Assembly: GCA_945873755.1 (NCBI GenBank)
Contig: CAMCEM010000014.1
Span: 1 to 34,565, forward strand
Source of the DNA: Chitinophaga pinensis
GTDB lineage: Bacteria > Bacteroidota > Bacteroidia > UKL13-3
DNA length: 34,565 nt
Direction of reading: 5' to 3'
Position numbers and translations under genes: made by a program. A model generated the notes under the pieces. That model did no database searches. It was given only the letters and a program-made list of their open reading frames with translations, and was not told the DNA's origin. Shown in pieces: positions 18,807 through 26,550 of the stretch (position 1 is its first letter; the number at the start of each line of letters is the position of its first letter).

Positions 18807-18960
18807 AATAGCTGCTGGCTTCTGGACGATAGCTAATGGACCATGGACGATAGAAAAACACGACACAGTTCATGCTGGAAGCATCTACCTTGTTTAGGAT
18901 TTGGTTAGCTAATGGGTTGGTAAAATTAAACAAGGAGTCCCGCAAGGCGGGACTATGGAA
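18807..18960. repeat. Mosaic of short interspersed palindromic repeats
   Basis: The spacer after the E1 gene is built of repeat-like pieces rather than plain AT-rich DNA. TGGACGATAG occurs twice (around 18824 and 18844). CCTTGTTTA (18888-18896) pairs with TAAACAAGG (18927-18935). Directly after it, AGTCCCGC (18936-18943) pairs with GCGGGACT (18947-18954) around a 3-base loop. The latter could also terminate transcription, though only a weak T tract follows. The CTGGCTTCTGG and CTAGC-like words recur at 33074-33112 and in modified form at 28358-28390. Confidence 0.6.
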
Positions 18961-19013
18961 TGACTAGAGGATTTAATTTTATTTTTTTAATATTATAATA
19001 AAACCCTAAGCCA

Positions 19014-19021
19014 TATATTTG
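19014..19021 (+). promoter_or_regulatory. Promoter -7 element for the TPR lipoprotein
   Basis: TATATTTG matches TAnnTTTG exactly and lies 30 bases before the ATG at 19052. No TTTG occurs at the expected upstream spacing (only TTTA at 18986), so the -33 element is weak. Confidence 0.4.
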
Positions 19022-19051
19022 TTGACTAATATATATACATAACAATATCTA

Positions 19052-19741
19052 ATGAAAAAAATAATATTAAGCATTTGTGTTATTGCCAGTTTGGCTTCAT
19101 GTAATAACAAAACTGAAAGTAATTTAAAAAATAATTACAAAAAACTATTCGATAAAAGTATGAATAGTAAAGATTTTCAAACGGCAATAGTTGCAGCTCA
19201 ATTATTGTTAATTGAAGACAGTACTCAATTTGTTTATGCTGATACTTTGCCCGAATTATACGCTGCCACTAATAATATAATGGCTTGTAACGATGCTGCT
19301 GAAGCAGCTTTAAAACGTAATCCTAAAAGTGAAAGATTGCTTTTAATAAAAGCTTTATGTGCAGAACAAATGGGTAGAATAGATGAACAAATGAGTTTAT
19401 ATAACCAACTATATGCCATAAACAAAAAACCAGAATATTTGTACAGAATTACTGCTGCACATTTTGGTGCTGGAAATTTTGAAGCTGTAGATAACAATAT
19501 AAAAGAATTGGATGAATTGGCTTTAACAAGTAAAGACAGTATAGACTTTATGTTAAGCGAATCGGAAAAGCAAAAAGTACCATTGAAAGCAGCATTATTA
19601 AATATGAGAGCTGTAATGGCTGTTCAAAAAGACAGAGATGTAGTAAAAGCAAAAAAATATTTTGAAGCAGCAATTCGCGAATACCCTGATTTTATTGTTG
19701 CCAAAGAGTATTATAAAAGATTGATGACTGGAGGAAAATAA
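19052..19741 (+). CDS. TPR-containing lipoprotein
   Basis: A 229-residue exported lipoprotein. The signal peptide ends in the lipobox LASC with Cys17 as the predicted lipidated residue. The mature part is helical with tetratricopeptide-like repeats: Ala/Leu/Tyr spacing in about 40-70 and 75-130 (AAEAALKRNPKSERLLLIKA, EQMGRIDEQMSLYNQLY), and a last repeat at 195-222 (AKKYFEAAIREYPDFIVAKE). Such lipoproteins serve as scaffolds at the periplasmic face of a membrane; the partner is unknown. A -7 promoter element lies 30 bases upstream. It is followed after 72 bases by a universal stress protein gene on the same strand. Confidence 0.8.
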   Translation: MKKIILSICVIASLASCNNKTESNLKNNYKKLFDKSMNSKDFQTAIVAAQLLLIEDSTQFVYADTLPELYAATNNIMACNDAAEAALKRNPKSERLLLIKALCAEQMGRIDEQMSLYNQLYAINKKPEYLYRITAAHFGAGNFEAVDNNIKELDELALTSKDSIDFMLSESEKQKVPLKAALLNMRAVMAVQKDRDVVKAKKYFEAAIREYPDFIVAKEYYKRLMTGGK

Positions 19742-19813
19742 TTTTTTTAACAAAAATTTGACAATAGTCGTTTTTTTTTGTTATTTGTAAAATAATTTTA
19801 AACAAATATTGAT

Positions 19814-20599
19814 ATGGTTTTAAATATTTCAAATATTGCAATTGCTTGTAACAATTCATCAAACTTTGATTCAATTATAAAATTAAGCAAAGAGTTAAGT
19901 ACAAAGTTTAATGCAAAGCTGCATTTAATTTTATATGAAAATACAAAGATTGATTTGTCGTCAAAACTATCAGGAATAGATTACGAACTTGAAACAAGAA
20001 GTTCTGTTTCATACAAAGATTTGGCAACTAGATTAAATGAAATTAATCCAGATTTATTGGTATTAAGCATTAAATTAAAAGATAGTAACGAAGGGTTATT
20101 TTCTCATTCTGAAACATGTAAAATAATAGAACGTGCTGATAAGCCAGTTTTAACTATTCCAGGAAATTATAATTATGAAAAATTTAGTAAAATAGTTATT
20201 CCTATAGATACAAGTTTTGAAACCAGGCAAAAAGGGCCAATTACAATTGTTTTTGCTCAAAAATTTAATGCCAACGTAAATATAATTGGAGTTAGTACCG
20301 ACAAAGGAAAAGACAGTGAAGTAACTGTTGCCAATTATTGTCGCCAAGTAAGTAATAAAATAGCTGAAAATGGAGTTGATAATGAAATTGAATTTAGGCT
20401 AGGAGGAAACATTACAGAACAAACTTTGGTTTATGCTAAAGAAGTTAAAGCAGAACTTGTTGTAATTATGACTGAACAAGAAGTTAATTTTAAATCGTTT
20501 TTTACAGGCAAATTTTCAGAACAATTTATAAAACAAGCTGATTTTCCTGTATTAAGTGTTAACACAAAAGACTTAATTGTAAGTGAAGCTCGTTTATAA
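19814..20599 (+). CDS. Universal stress protein with two UspA domains
   Basis: A 261-residue tandem Usp protein. The N-terminal domain (about 1-118) starts NISNIAIACNNSSNFDSIIKL and ends in RADKPVLTIPGNY; the C-terminal domain (about 122-255) starts KIVIPIDTSFETRQKGP and ends FIKQADFPVLSVN. Both have the alternating strand/helix pattern and the terminal (K/D)xPVL(T/S) strand of the family. Single Usp domains are about 140 residues, so two are fused. The ATP-binding GxxG-(9)-GS/T motif is not obvious in either half, so it may be a non-ATP-binding form. The function is stress tolerance in general terms only. The gene is closed by a hairpin terminator at 20623-20658. Confidence 0.88.
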   Translation: MVLNISNIAIACNNSSNFDSIIKLSKELSTKFNAKLHLILYENTKIDLSSKLSGIDYELETRSSVSYKDLATRLNEINPDLLVLSIKLKDSNEGLFSHSETCKIIERADKPVLTIPGNYNYEKFSKIVIPIDTSFETRQKGPITIVFAQKFNANVNIIGVSTDKGKDSEVTVANYCRQVSNKIAENGVDNEIEFRLGGNITEQTLVYAKEVKAELVVIMTEQEVNFKSFFTGKFSEQFIKQADFPVLSVNTKDLIVSEARL

Positions 20600-20622
20600 T
20601 TAATTGATAATATTAAAAGTAT

Positions 20623-20658
20623 AAAAAAGGTAATTAAATTATTAAATCACCTTTTTTT
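20623..20658. terminator. Bidirectional terminator between convergent genes
   Basis: AAAAAAGGTAATT (20623-20635) pairs with AATCACCTTTTTT (20645-20657), one mismatch, loop of 9. The A and T flanks let it work for the stress protein gene (plus) and for the lipoprotein gene ending at 20661 (minus). Confidence 0.82.
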
Positions 20659-20660
20659 AT

Positions 20661-21212
20661 TTAAAAGTTATAGTTTAACTCGAATATGCGGTAACTTTTT
20701 CCTTCGGGTTTAAACCAAAGTTGCCCATCGTTACCTGCCATGCAACCATTTTTATTTCTGTAAAGTTCAAATGGGTTTTGTTCTAAAAGTTCTCTTTTAA
20801 ATTCATTATGAAAAATACTATCATAGTTTTTTAAGAAATCAGATTTAGTTAATTTATCTCTTAAAGGGAATTTAATTAAGTTTGCAATAACCTCTTTCTC
20901 ATTAAACTTAATATTTAATTGTAAGTTTTGATAAAACTTAATAGCAGCATTTCCATTTTTAAAACCGGCATCACTCCAACTCATACTTACTGTGCTATCA
21001 ATAAATAACTGTGATTTGTTTTGATATTCATTAGGTAACTCTGTACTTTCTGGTTGATAGTCTAAACTAGGAATTCTTGGGTCGTATTTTTGAACTTTAA
21101 TATTTGGAGTCCATTGAACAGAATCTAATCCTGCATAAGCAATACCTTCATCGCTACATGAGTAGTTAGCAGTTATTATAAAAAACAGTAAGATTAGAAT
21201 AATAAATTTCAT
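20661..21212 (-). CDS. Hypothetical lipoprotein, last gene of the chrA-purB run
   Basis: A 183-residue exported lipoprotein: hydrophobic MKFIILILLFFIITANYSC gives a lipobox-like YSC with Cys19. The mature part carries DSVQWTPNIKVQKYDPRIP, then an acidic, Asn-rich domain of alternating strands ending in the aromatic YRIFELNYNF. The pattern resembles gliding-motility-associated lipoproteins of the GldH type in length and composition, but I cannot name it firmly. It begins 12 bases after the purB stop and shares the terminator at 20623-20658. Confidence 0.7.
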   Translation of the reverse strand: MKFIILILLFFIITANYSCSDEGIAYAGLDSVQWTPNIKVQKYDPRIPSLDYQPESTELPNEYQNKSQLFIDSTVSMSWSDAGFKNGNAAIKFYQNLQLNIKFNEKEVIANLIKFPLRDKLTKSDFLKNYDSIFHNEFKRELLEQNPFELYRNKNGCMAGNDGQLWFKPEGKSYRIFELNYNF

Positions 21213-21224
21213 AATATTAATTTG

Positions 21225-22562
21225 TTAAGCACCTGTGTAATTAAACGGTGTAATATTAAGTAATTCTTCTTTTACATCGTTGCTTACATTCAACATGTTA
21301 ATGAACAACTGTATGCTTTTTAAGTCAATTTTATTATTCGTTCTAGTTAATTCTTTTAAAGCTTCGTAAGGTTGTGGGTATGCTTCTCTTCTTAATATGG
21401 TTTGTATTGCTTCGGCAACTACAGCCCAATTGTCATCCAAATCTTTTTCAATTGCACTTTTGTTAAGTAACAATTTATTTAATCCTTTTTGAATTGATTT
21501 AAAAGCTATTAAACTATGAGCTAACGGAACACCTACATTTCGTAAAACGGTACTGTCGGTTAAGTCTCTTTGAAGTCTGCTTACTGGAAGTTTAGCCGAT
21601 AGATGTTCAAAAATAGCATTTGCAAAACCCAAATTTCCTTCTGCATTTTCAAAATCAATAGGGTTTACTTTATGAGGCATAGCACTGCTGCCAATTTCGC
21701 CTGATTTAAGCTGTTGTTTAAAATAATCCATTGAAACATATTGCCAAACATCTCTTGTAAAATCAATTAAAATAGTATTTATTCTTTTTAAACAATCAAA
21801 CAATGCTGCTAAGTTGTCGTAATGTTCAATTTGGGTTGTAGGATACGAACGTTTTAAACCTAAACTTTCGCAAAATTTATTTCCGAAATCGTGCCAATTT
21901 ATATGGGGATAGGCCAAATGATGGGCATTAAAATTACCAGTTGCACCGCCAAACTTGGCCGAGTAAGGAATATTATTTAAGTGATTCAATTGTTCTTTAA
22001 TTCTACTTGCAAAAACCATCCATTCTTTTCCTAATTTTGTAGGAGAAGCTGGCTGACCGTGTGTTTTTGCTAACATTGGAATTTCTTCCCAGTCTTTTGC
22101 TTGCTCTAATATTTTACTTAAAACTAAATTTATATTTGGAATTATTACATCGATTAAAGCATTTTTTATACTGAGTGGAATAGCAGTGTTATTTATATCT
22201 TGACTAGTTAACCCAAAATGAACAAACTCTTGTGCTTCTAATATATTTAATTTATCAAAAGCTTGTTTTATAAAATACTCAACGGCTTTTACATCGTGGT
22301 TAGTAGTTTTTTCTATTGTTTTAATAATTTCTGCATCAGCAATTGAAAAATTTAAATAAATAGCCCTTAATTTTTCGACATCAATTGCATGTTTACTTAA
22401 TTCACTTAAATTTTGTTTATGTAAGAATATAAAATATTCTATCTCAATTAAAACTCTATATTTTATTAAAGCAAACTCCGAAAAGTACAATGATAATTCT
22501 ACAGTTTGGTTTCTATACCTGCCATCAATTGGGGAAGTTGCAGTTAAATTTTCTAATAACAT
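21225..22562 (-). CDS. purB: Adenylosuccinate lyase
   Basis: Cleaves fumarate from adenylosuccinate and from SAICAR in purine synthesis. The 445 residues have the fumarase/aspartase superfamily plan: TSQDINNTA (119-127), the His-containing AKTHGQPASPT (165-175, His168) and the mobile signature loop GSSAMPHKVNP (291-301), whose Ser is catalytic. The start PIDGRY (11-16) is typical of the E. coli-like PurB clade. It begins 4 bases after the stop of the carboxypeptidase-regulatory-like gene and so sits inside an operon that also holds chrA and two envelope proteins, an unusual set with no obvious shared task. Confidence 0.96.
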   Translation of the reverse strand: MLLENLTATSPIDGRYRNQTVELSLYFSEFALIKYRVLIEIEYFIFLHKQNLSELSKHAIDVEKLRAIYLNFSIADAEIIKTIEKTTNHDVKAVEYFIKQAFDKLNILEAQEFVHFGLTSQDINNTAIPLSIKNALIDVIIPNINLVLSKILEQAKDWEEIPMLAKTHGQPASPTKLGKEWMVFASRIKEQLNHLNNIPYSAKFGGATGNFNAHHLAYPHINWHDFGNKFCESLGLKRSYPTTQIEHYDNLAALFDCLKRINTILIDFTRDVWQYVSMDYFKQQLKSGEIGSSAMPHKVNPIDFENAEGNLGFANAIFEHLSAKLPVSRLQRDLTDSTVLRNVGVPLAHSLIAFKSIQKGLNKLLLNKSAIEKDLDDNWAVVAEAIQTILRREAYPQPYEALKELTRTNNKIDLKSIQLFINMLNVSNDVKEELLNITPFNYTGA

Positions 22563-22566
22563 TCTA

Positions 22567-23211
22567 TTATTTTTTCTTTTTATTTCCTAACGAGTTTAAA
22601 AATCTGTACCAAGCTCCTAAATCAGCAATTGGTATAGGCTGAGGTTGACCGTTATAATATAATTTTTCGGCTTGTGCTTGTTGATACCATCTTGCATTTT
22701 CAGTTCCATCGGCTAGTAAACCTTTTTCTAAAACACTATTTGGTACTCTATTTAAATTATCATAAGCAATAGATAAATTGCTATTTGGAATTTTTACTTT
22801 TGCAAAATAATAATCTAATTCCTGAGGCGTAGAATACGGTCTAATAACTACATCTCTTAAAAAAAAGGTATCTTCTTCCATTCTAATAATCGAAGTTAAT
22901 TTATTATTTTCAATTGAGTTTGGTAAATTAAAATATAATTTTTTTTGCCCTAATGCTGAAAATACAATTCTATCTGTTTGCTTACATACCAAACTAAAAA
23001 AACCACTCATATCAGAATACACTCCTCTATTAGTGCCTTCAATTCTTACTGTTACATAAGGTAAAACTTGTGTACTATCATAGTTTAAAATAAAACCACT
23101 TAATTGAACTAAAACGGTATCGTTTTTACTTTGTTGAGTTTTTTGTGCATGCACCAATTGTGTAATTAAAAAACAAAAAAGGATTAAAAAAAATTTTTTT
23201 ATAAATTTCAT
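22567..23211 (-). CDS. Secreted protein with carboxypeptidase D regulatory-like domain
   Basis: The frame opens at 23241, but ATG at 23211 gives the cleaner signal peptide MKFIKKFFLILFCFLITQLVHAQ and begins just past the chrA stop (23214). The mature 190 residues start with a CarboxypepD_reg-like beta sandwich: VQLSGFILNYDSTQVLPYVT, VRIEGTNRGVYSDMSGFFSL and VFSALGQKKLYFN. This is the domain that often precedes TonB-dependent receptors but here stands without a barrel. The C-terminal half (about 130-214) is helical and ends in a basic GNKKKK tail. It is cotranscribed with chrA and purB. It is probably periplasmic or attached to the outer membrane; its function is unknown. Confidence 0.78.
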   Translation of the reverse strand: MKFIKKFFLILFCFLITQLVHAQKTQQSKNDTVLVQLSGFILNYDSTQVLPYVTVRIEGTNRGVYSDMSGFFSLVCKQTDRIVFSALGQKKLYFNLPNSIENNKLTSIIRMEEDTFFLRDVVIRPYSTPQELDYYFAKVKIPNSNLSIAYDNLNRVPNSVLEKGLLADGTENARWYQQAQAEKLYYNGQPQPIPIADLGAWYRFLNSLGNKKKK

Positions 23212-23213
23212 AA

Positions 23214-24400
23214 CTAATAAATAAAGCTTGCCAATATACAAATTATTACTATTACTGGACTTGGTACTCTTGTTGTCAAAAGTAAAAATAAAGTGAGTAA
23301 AAGTACAATCATATTTGGTTGATTTAAAACAACTGGTTTAAAAAGTAAATAAGCCGAAGCAATAACTAATCCAGCACTGGCAGCATTTATACCTTCAATT
23401 GCATTTTTAATAGGGGTAAAATTTTTTATTTTATTCCAAATTGGGTAAACAAAAAATATGAGCAATGCCCCTGGTAAAAAAATAGCAATAGTGCCAATTA
23501 TTGCGCCAATTAATTGCCCACCTATTCCCAACTCCTTTAAAGCCATAGCATTACAATAAGTGGCAATACTAAAAACCGGACCAGGCATTGCTTGAACCAA
23601 ACCAACACCAGCCAAAAATTCATTTGCTGTTAGGTATTGTTTAATTTCTACAAACTGATTAAACATTAAAGGAATTAATACAAAACCACCACCAAATACT
23701 ATGCTTCCATACCTGTAAGTATTTTCAAAAAGTAATGAAAATTTATTTTGTGTAAATGCTCCCAAAATTGCTGCAAAAAGTAAAACGCTTAGAAATAGAA
23801 TAAAATTACTCCAATTAATATTTTTAATAGGTTTTACTTTTACTCCTTTTTCTTTATTAACTTGGTTTGAAATGATACCACCAATCAATAATAATATTGG
23901 AAATAAATATGGAGTTTGAAAAATAATTGCAACTATGGCAGAGAGTAAAAGTAAAATCCAATGAAATGTTTTTGAAATAAACATTTGTATAATTTGATAA
24001 GCAGCATATATAATAAACCCAACAGCCATTGGTTGCATGTATTTTAAAAAATCTAGTTTAGGATTATCAATATTATACCAATGAATAATTATTGCAAAAA
24101 AAGTCATTATTAAACAAGCTGGCAAAACCCAAATTGCTAAAGTAAAAAATGCCAATGTTGGTCCACCTATTTTAAAACCAATAGCAGTAATAGTTTGTGT
24201 TGAAGTAGGGCCTGGTAACATGCTACACAAAGAGTTTAGTTCTTTCAAATCATCATCATTAATAAATTTCTTTTTTTTAACTAATAATTTTTGAAACATT
24301 ACTAAATGTATTTGTGGTCCGCCAAATGCTGTTAATGCTAGTTTTAATACATTAATTAAAAAAAGAATATTTCTAAATTTTTAATTTTTGATAGTTCCAT
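23214..24400 (-). CDS. chrA: Chromate transporter ChrA, frameshifted near its start
   Basis: A CHR-family inner membrane transporter that exports chromate. Both CHR halves are present: LKLALTAFGGPQIHLV in the first and GSIVFGGGFVLIPLMFNQFV with QAMPGPVFS in the second. About ten hydrophobic helices are visible. The in-frame ATG at 24299 cuts off the conserved first helix. That helix is encoded just upstream, but no ATG, GTG or TTG lies in frame before a stop. Adding one T to the T7 tract (plus-strand A7 at 24358-24364) joins it to an ATG at 24400 and gives MELSKIKNLEIFFF followed by the helix, a 395-residue protein of normal length. As written the gene is shifted; see the finding. Confidence 0.82.
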
Positions 24401-24454
24401 TTACGAAATAATATATGCAATATTAATTCTAAAATAATTGTTTTATTTATTAAA

Positions 24455-24491
24455 AACAAAAAAGGCTAAATTTTAATAAATTTAGCCTTTT
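24455..24491. terminator. Terminator after folE (works on both strands)
   Basis: A perfect 14-bp stem, AAAAGGCTAAATTT (24460-24473) with AAATTTAGCCTTTT (24478-24491), has a 4-base loop. Read on the minus strand it follows the folE stop by about 25 bases and ends in a T run (T5-7 down to 24455). Confidence 0.88.
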
Positions 24492-24515
24492 AATAAATAA
24501 AAATGAAACCTTTTA

Positions 24516-25172
24516 TTAAGATTTAAGCGTTATATATTTCATTAGCTCTTCTCTAGTGCTATTGTCTAAAAATTTTCCAGTAAATTCACTTGTAACAGTA
24601 CTGCTATTGATATCTTGCACTCCACGCATTGCAACACACATGTGATCGGCTTCAATGATAACTGCAACACTTTCAGAATTTAACTCTTCTCTTAGCATAT
24701 TTACTATTTGTATAGTCATTCTTTCTTGAACTTGTGGGCGCTGAGCAAAGTATTTTACTATTCTATTTAATTTTGATAAGCCTACTACTTTACCATTGGG
24801 AATATAAGCTAAATGCGCTTTTCCTACAATTGGCACAAAATGATGCTCGCAAACGCTATGAAATGAAATGTTTTTTTCCAATAAAATATTTTTATAATTA
24901 TATCTATTTTCAAACAACTTTACTTCAGGTTTATTTTTAGGATTTAAACCACTAAATATTTCGTTAACATACATTTTAGCTACTCTGTTGGGTGTTCCCT
25001 TTAAGCTATCGTCACTTAGGTCTAACCCTAGTATTTGCATTATCTCTTTAAAATGCTTACTTATTAACTCAATTTTTAATTCATCATCAAGTTTAAAAGC
25101 ATCTTCTCTTAGCGGTGTTTCAAGTGAAAAACCTTCTAAATTATTTTCTAAAATTTCTTTATTAATTTCCAT
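24516..25172 (-). CDS. folE: GTP cyclohydrolase I
   Basis: Opens the GTP ring to make 7,8-dihydroneopterin triphosphate, the entry to folate, biopterin and queuosine. The 218 residues match type IA enzymes. Zinc ligands are Cys108 and His111 in SVCEHHFVPIVG, and the Cys of DHMCVAMRGVQ (about 175-185). PNGKVVGLSKLNRIVKYFAQRPQVQERM is the family's signature. The extra N-terminal 35 residues are typical of Bacteroidota forms. Its start overlaps the end of the pterin synthase gene by 11 bases, so the two are translationally linked. A strong terminator follows. Confidence 0.95.
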   Translation of the reverse strand: MEINKEILENNLEGFSLETPLREDAFKLDDELKIELISKHFKEIMQILGLDLSDDSLKGTPNRVAKMYVNEIFSGLNPKNKPEVKLFENRYNYKNILLEKNISFHSVCEHHFVPIVGKAHLAYIPNGKVVGLSKLNRIVKYFAQRPQVQERMTIQIVNMLREELNSESVAVIIEADHMCVAMRGVQDINSSTVTSEFTGKFLDNSTREELMKYITLKS

Positions 25173-25572
25173 TGTATTCTACAAAATTGCGTTCTGTTTC
25201 AAACAAAACTACTTTCAGTTTTAAATTGGTGTTTATTTTATTTTTAATTATGTTGTATATTACTATTGCTATATTTTCTGCTGTTGGATTTAAATTTTTA
25301 AATTCTTCAGTGTCTAAATTTAAGTTTTTGTGGTCAAACTTATCCTCAACATCTGTTTTAATTATATCTTTCAATATTTTCAAATCAAACAAATACCCTG
25401 ATTCTTCATCAAGTTGACCCGTAACTGTTACAACCAATTCGTAGTTATGGCCATGAAAGTTTTCATTGTTACATAAGCCAAAAACAGCTTTATTTTTTTC
25501 TTTACTCCAACCATCTACATTTAATCTATGCGCTGCATTAAAATGCGATTTTCTGGATACTGATATCTCCAT
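25162..25572 (-). CDS. queD: 6-pyruvoyl/6-carboxy-tetrahydropterin synthase
   Basis: Converts the folE product, dihydroneopterin triphosphate, to 6-carboxy- or 6-pyruvoyl-tetrahydropterin. The 136 residues hold the three zinc histidines, His15 (FNAAHRL), His40 and His42 (FHGHNY), and the catalytic Cys34 in GLCNNENFHGH. The spacing of Cys to HGH (five residues between) and the words CNN, HGHNYELVVTV and DHKNLN match animal 6-pyruvoyltetrahydropterin synthase more closely than E. coli QueD, which has three residues between. Later residues TAENIA and FETERN supply the active-site Glu. Linked to folE by overlap; whether the path goes to queuosine or to a biopterin is open, hence the symbol is tentative. 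Confidence 0.88.
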   Translation of the reverse strand: MEISVSRKSHFNAAHRLNVDGWSKEKNKAVFGLCNNENFHGHNYELVVTVTGQLDEESGYLFDLKILKDIIKTDVEDKFDHKNLNLDTEEFKNLNPTAENIAIVIYNIIKNKINTNLKLKVVLFETERNFVEYNGN

Positions 25573-25584
25573 TTATTTTTTTTT

Positions 25585-25615
25585 CAAAGTTATAATAATA
25601 TTAAACTCAAATGTA
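25585..25615 (-). promoter_or_regulatory. Two tandem -7 elements upstream of the pterin synthase gene
   Basis: On the minus strand TAACTTTG (25592-25585) and TACATTTG (25615-25608) both match TAnnTTTG, 13 and 36 bases before the ATG at 25572. The TTTG of the second is only 15 bases from the first, so they are more likely two start sites than a -33/-7 pair. Confidence 0.4.
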
Positions 25616-25828
25616 CGTTTAAAGTTTTATAAGAATAATTTAATTTTTAAATTAAACTTAAATTAAATTTTACGTATTTATATTTAATTAATATTAAAAA
25701 TAAATTTTCATTATTTATTTATTTTAAAAGTTTAAATAAATTTTTTTTAATATATTTAATAAATCCAATGTATTTAATATATTGTATATTCAATTATAGA
25801 AATTAAATGCCTATAATACAATAAACTA
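25616..25828. other. Very AT-rich divergent intergenic region
   Basis: The 359 bases between the pterin synthase gene and the sigma factor gene (25573-25931) hold no gene I can support. This middle part has very few G or C bases. TTTAATATATT occurs twice as a direct repeat, at 25746-25756 and 25773-25783, 27 bases apart. That could be a pair of operator half-sites or just low complexity. Confidence 0.4.
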
Positions 25829-25836
25829 TAACTTTG
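25829..25836 (+). promoter_or_regulatory. Promoter -7 element for the sigma factor gene
   Basis: TAACTTTG matches TAnnTTTG exactly. A clear -33 TTTG is not present at normal spacing. The implied transcript has a leader of about 90 bases before ATG 25932. Confidence 0.35.
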
Positions 25837-25931
25837 TTTAACTTATTTTGATATTTATTAAACAAAACATTTGTTTATTCCAAAAATAATGTGGAATCTT
25901 GTTGAACAAAATTATTAAAAAGTTAAACAAC

Positions 25932-26477
25932 ATGACTGCAATCCATTTTAAAAATACTGTACAACGTGAAGCAAAAAGTTTAAGAAAATATGCATATCAA
26001 TTAACTAGGAATATTGAAGATACTAACGATTTAGTTCAAGAAACTATGTTAAAAGCATATACTTATCAAGATAAATTTGAAGAGGGTACAAACCTTAAAG
26101 GATGGTTATATACCATCATGAAAAATACTTTTATAAATAATTATAGAAGAATGATTAAAAGAAATACTTTTATTGACAATACCGACAATGAATATTTTAT
26201 AGATTCATTTGCAATAACAGAAGTAAATAAAGGAGAGCAAAGATTTATTATGCAAGATATTGAATCTGCTATTGATAAATTACCAATCAATTTAAAAAAA
26301 CCATTTACTATGAGTTTTAAAGGTTTTAAGTACCACGAAATTTCATCGATATTAAATATACCAATTGGAACAGTAAAAACTAGAATTTTTGTTGCCAAGC
26401 GACAACTCAGAGACGATTTAAGCGTATATGCCAAAAATTTTGGTTACAATAAATATTTAGAGGAGTCAGCAGCTTAA
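25932..26477 (+). CDS. ECF-type RNA polymerase sigma factor
   Basis: A 181-residue extracytoplasmic-function sigma factor. Region 2 runs from about 5 to 75 ([26 protein letters not shown] and [22 protein letters not shown]), a linker follows, and region 4 is at about 115-170 ([43 protein letters not shown]) with its helix-turn-helix. The frame is open from a TTG at 25899, but the ATG at 25932 begins at the usual position before region 2. No anti-sigma factor gene follows; a strong terminator lies directly downstream, so it is a unit of its own, next to but not clearly part of the metal efflux operon. Confidence 0.93.
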   Translation: MTAIHFKNTVQREAKSLRKYAYQLTRNIEDTNDLVQETMLKAYTYQDKFEEGTNLKGWLYTIMKNTFINNYRRMIKRNTFIDNTDNEYFIDSFAITEVNKGEQRFIMQDIESAIDKLPINLKKPFTMSFKGFKYHEISSILNIPIGTVKTRIFVAKRQLRDDLSVYAKNFGYNKYLEESAA

Positions 26478-26483
26478 AATTTT

Positions 26484-26514
26484 AAAAGCCAGATATTTTA
26501 TATCTGGCTTTTTT
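26484..26514 (+). terminator. Rho-independent terminator after the sigma factor gene
   Basis: AAAAGCCAGATA (26484-26495) pairs perfectly with TATCTGGCTTTT (26501-26512) around a 5-base loop, with six T residues at 26509-26514. Confidence 0.9.
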
Positions 26515-26545
26515 GTGTATAAATTAAAATATTTTTATACATTTG
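26512..26545 (+). promoter_or_regulatory. Putative promoter of the metal efflux operon
   Basis: TTTG at 26512-26515 and TACATTTG at 26538-26545 (consensus TAnnTTTG) are 22 bases apart. The promoter overlaps the end of the preceding terminator, a compact arrangement. The start site would fall close to the TTG at 26551. Confidence 0.4.
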
Positions 26546-26550
26546 TGCTA

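Noticed and set aside
18621-18945. Minus-strand frames at the end of the E1 gene and repeat spacer
   Set aside because: They overlap a conserved gene end and are built from repeat words; no supporting start or domain.
25573-25931. Replication origin in the AT-rich gap
   Set aside because: No DnaA boxes, and no dnaA or dnaN nearby; low complexity alone is not enough.
26515-26550. GTG start of the small operon-leading protein
   Set aside because: The codon lies at the tail of a rho-independent terminator and upstream of the predicted transcript start.
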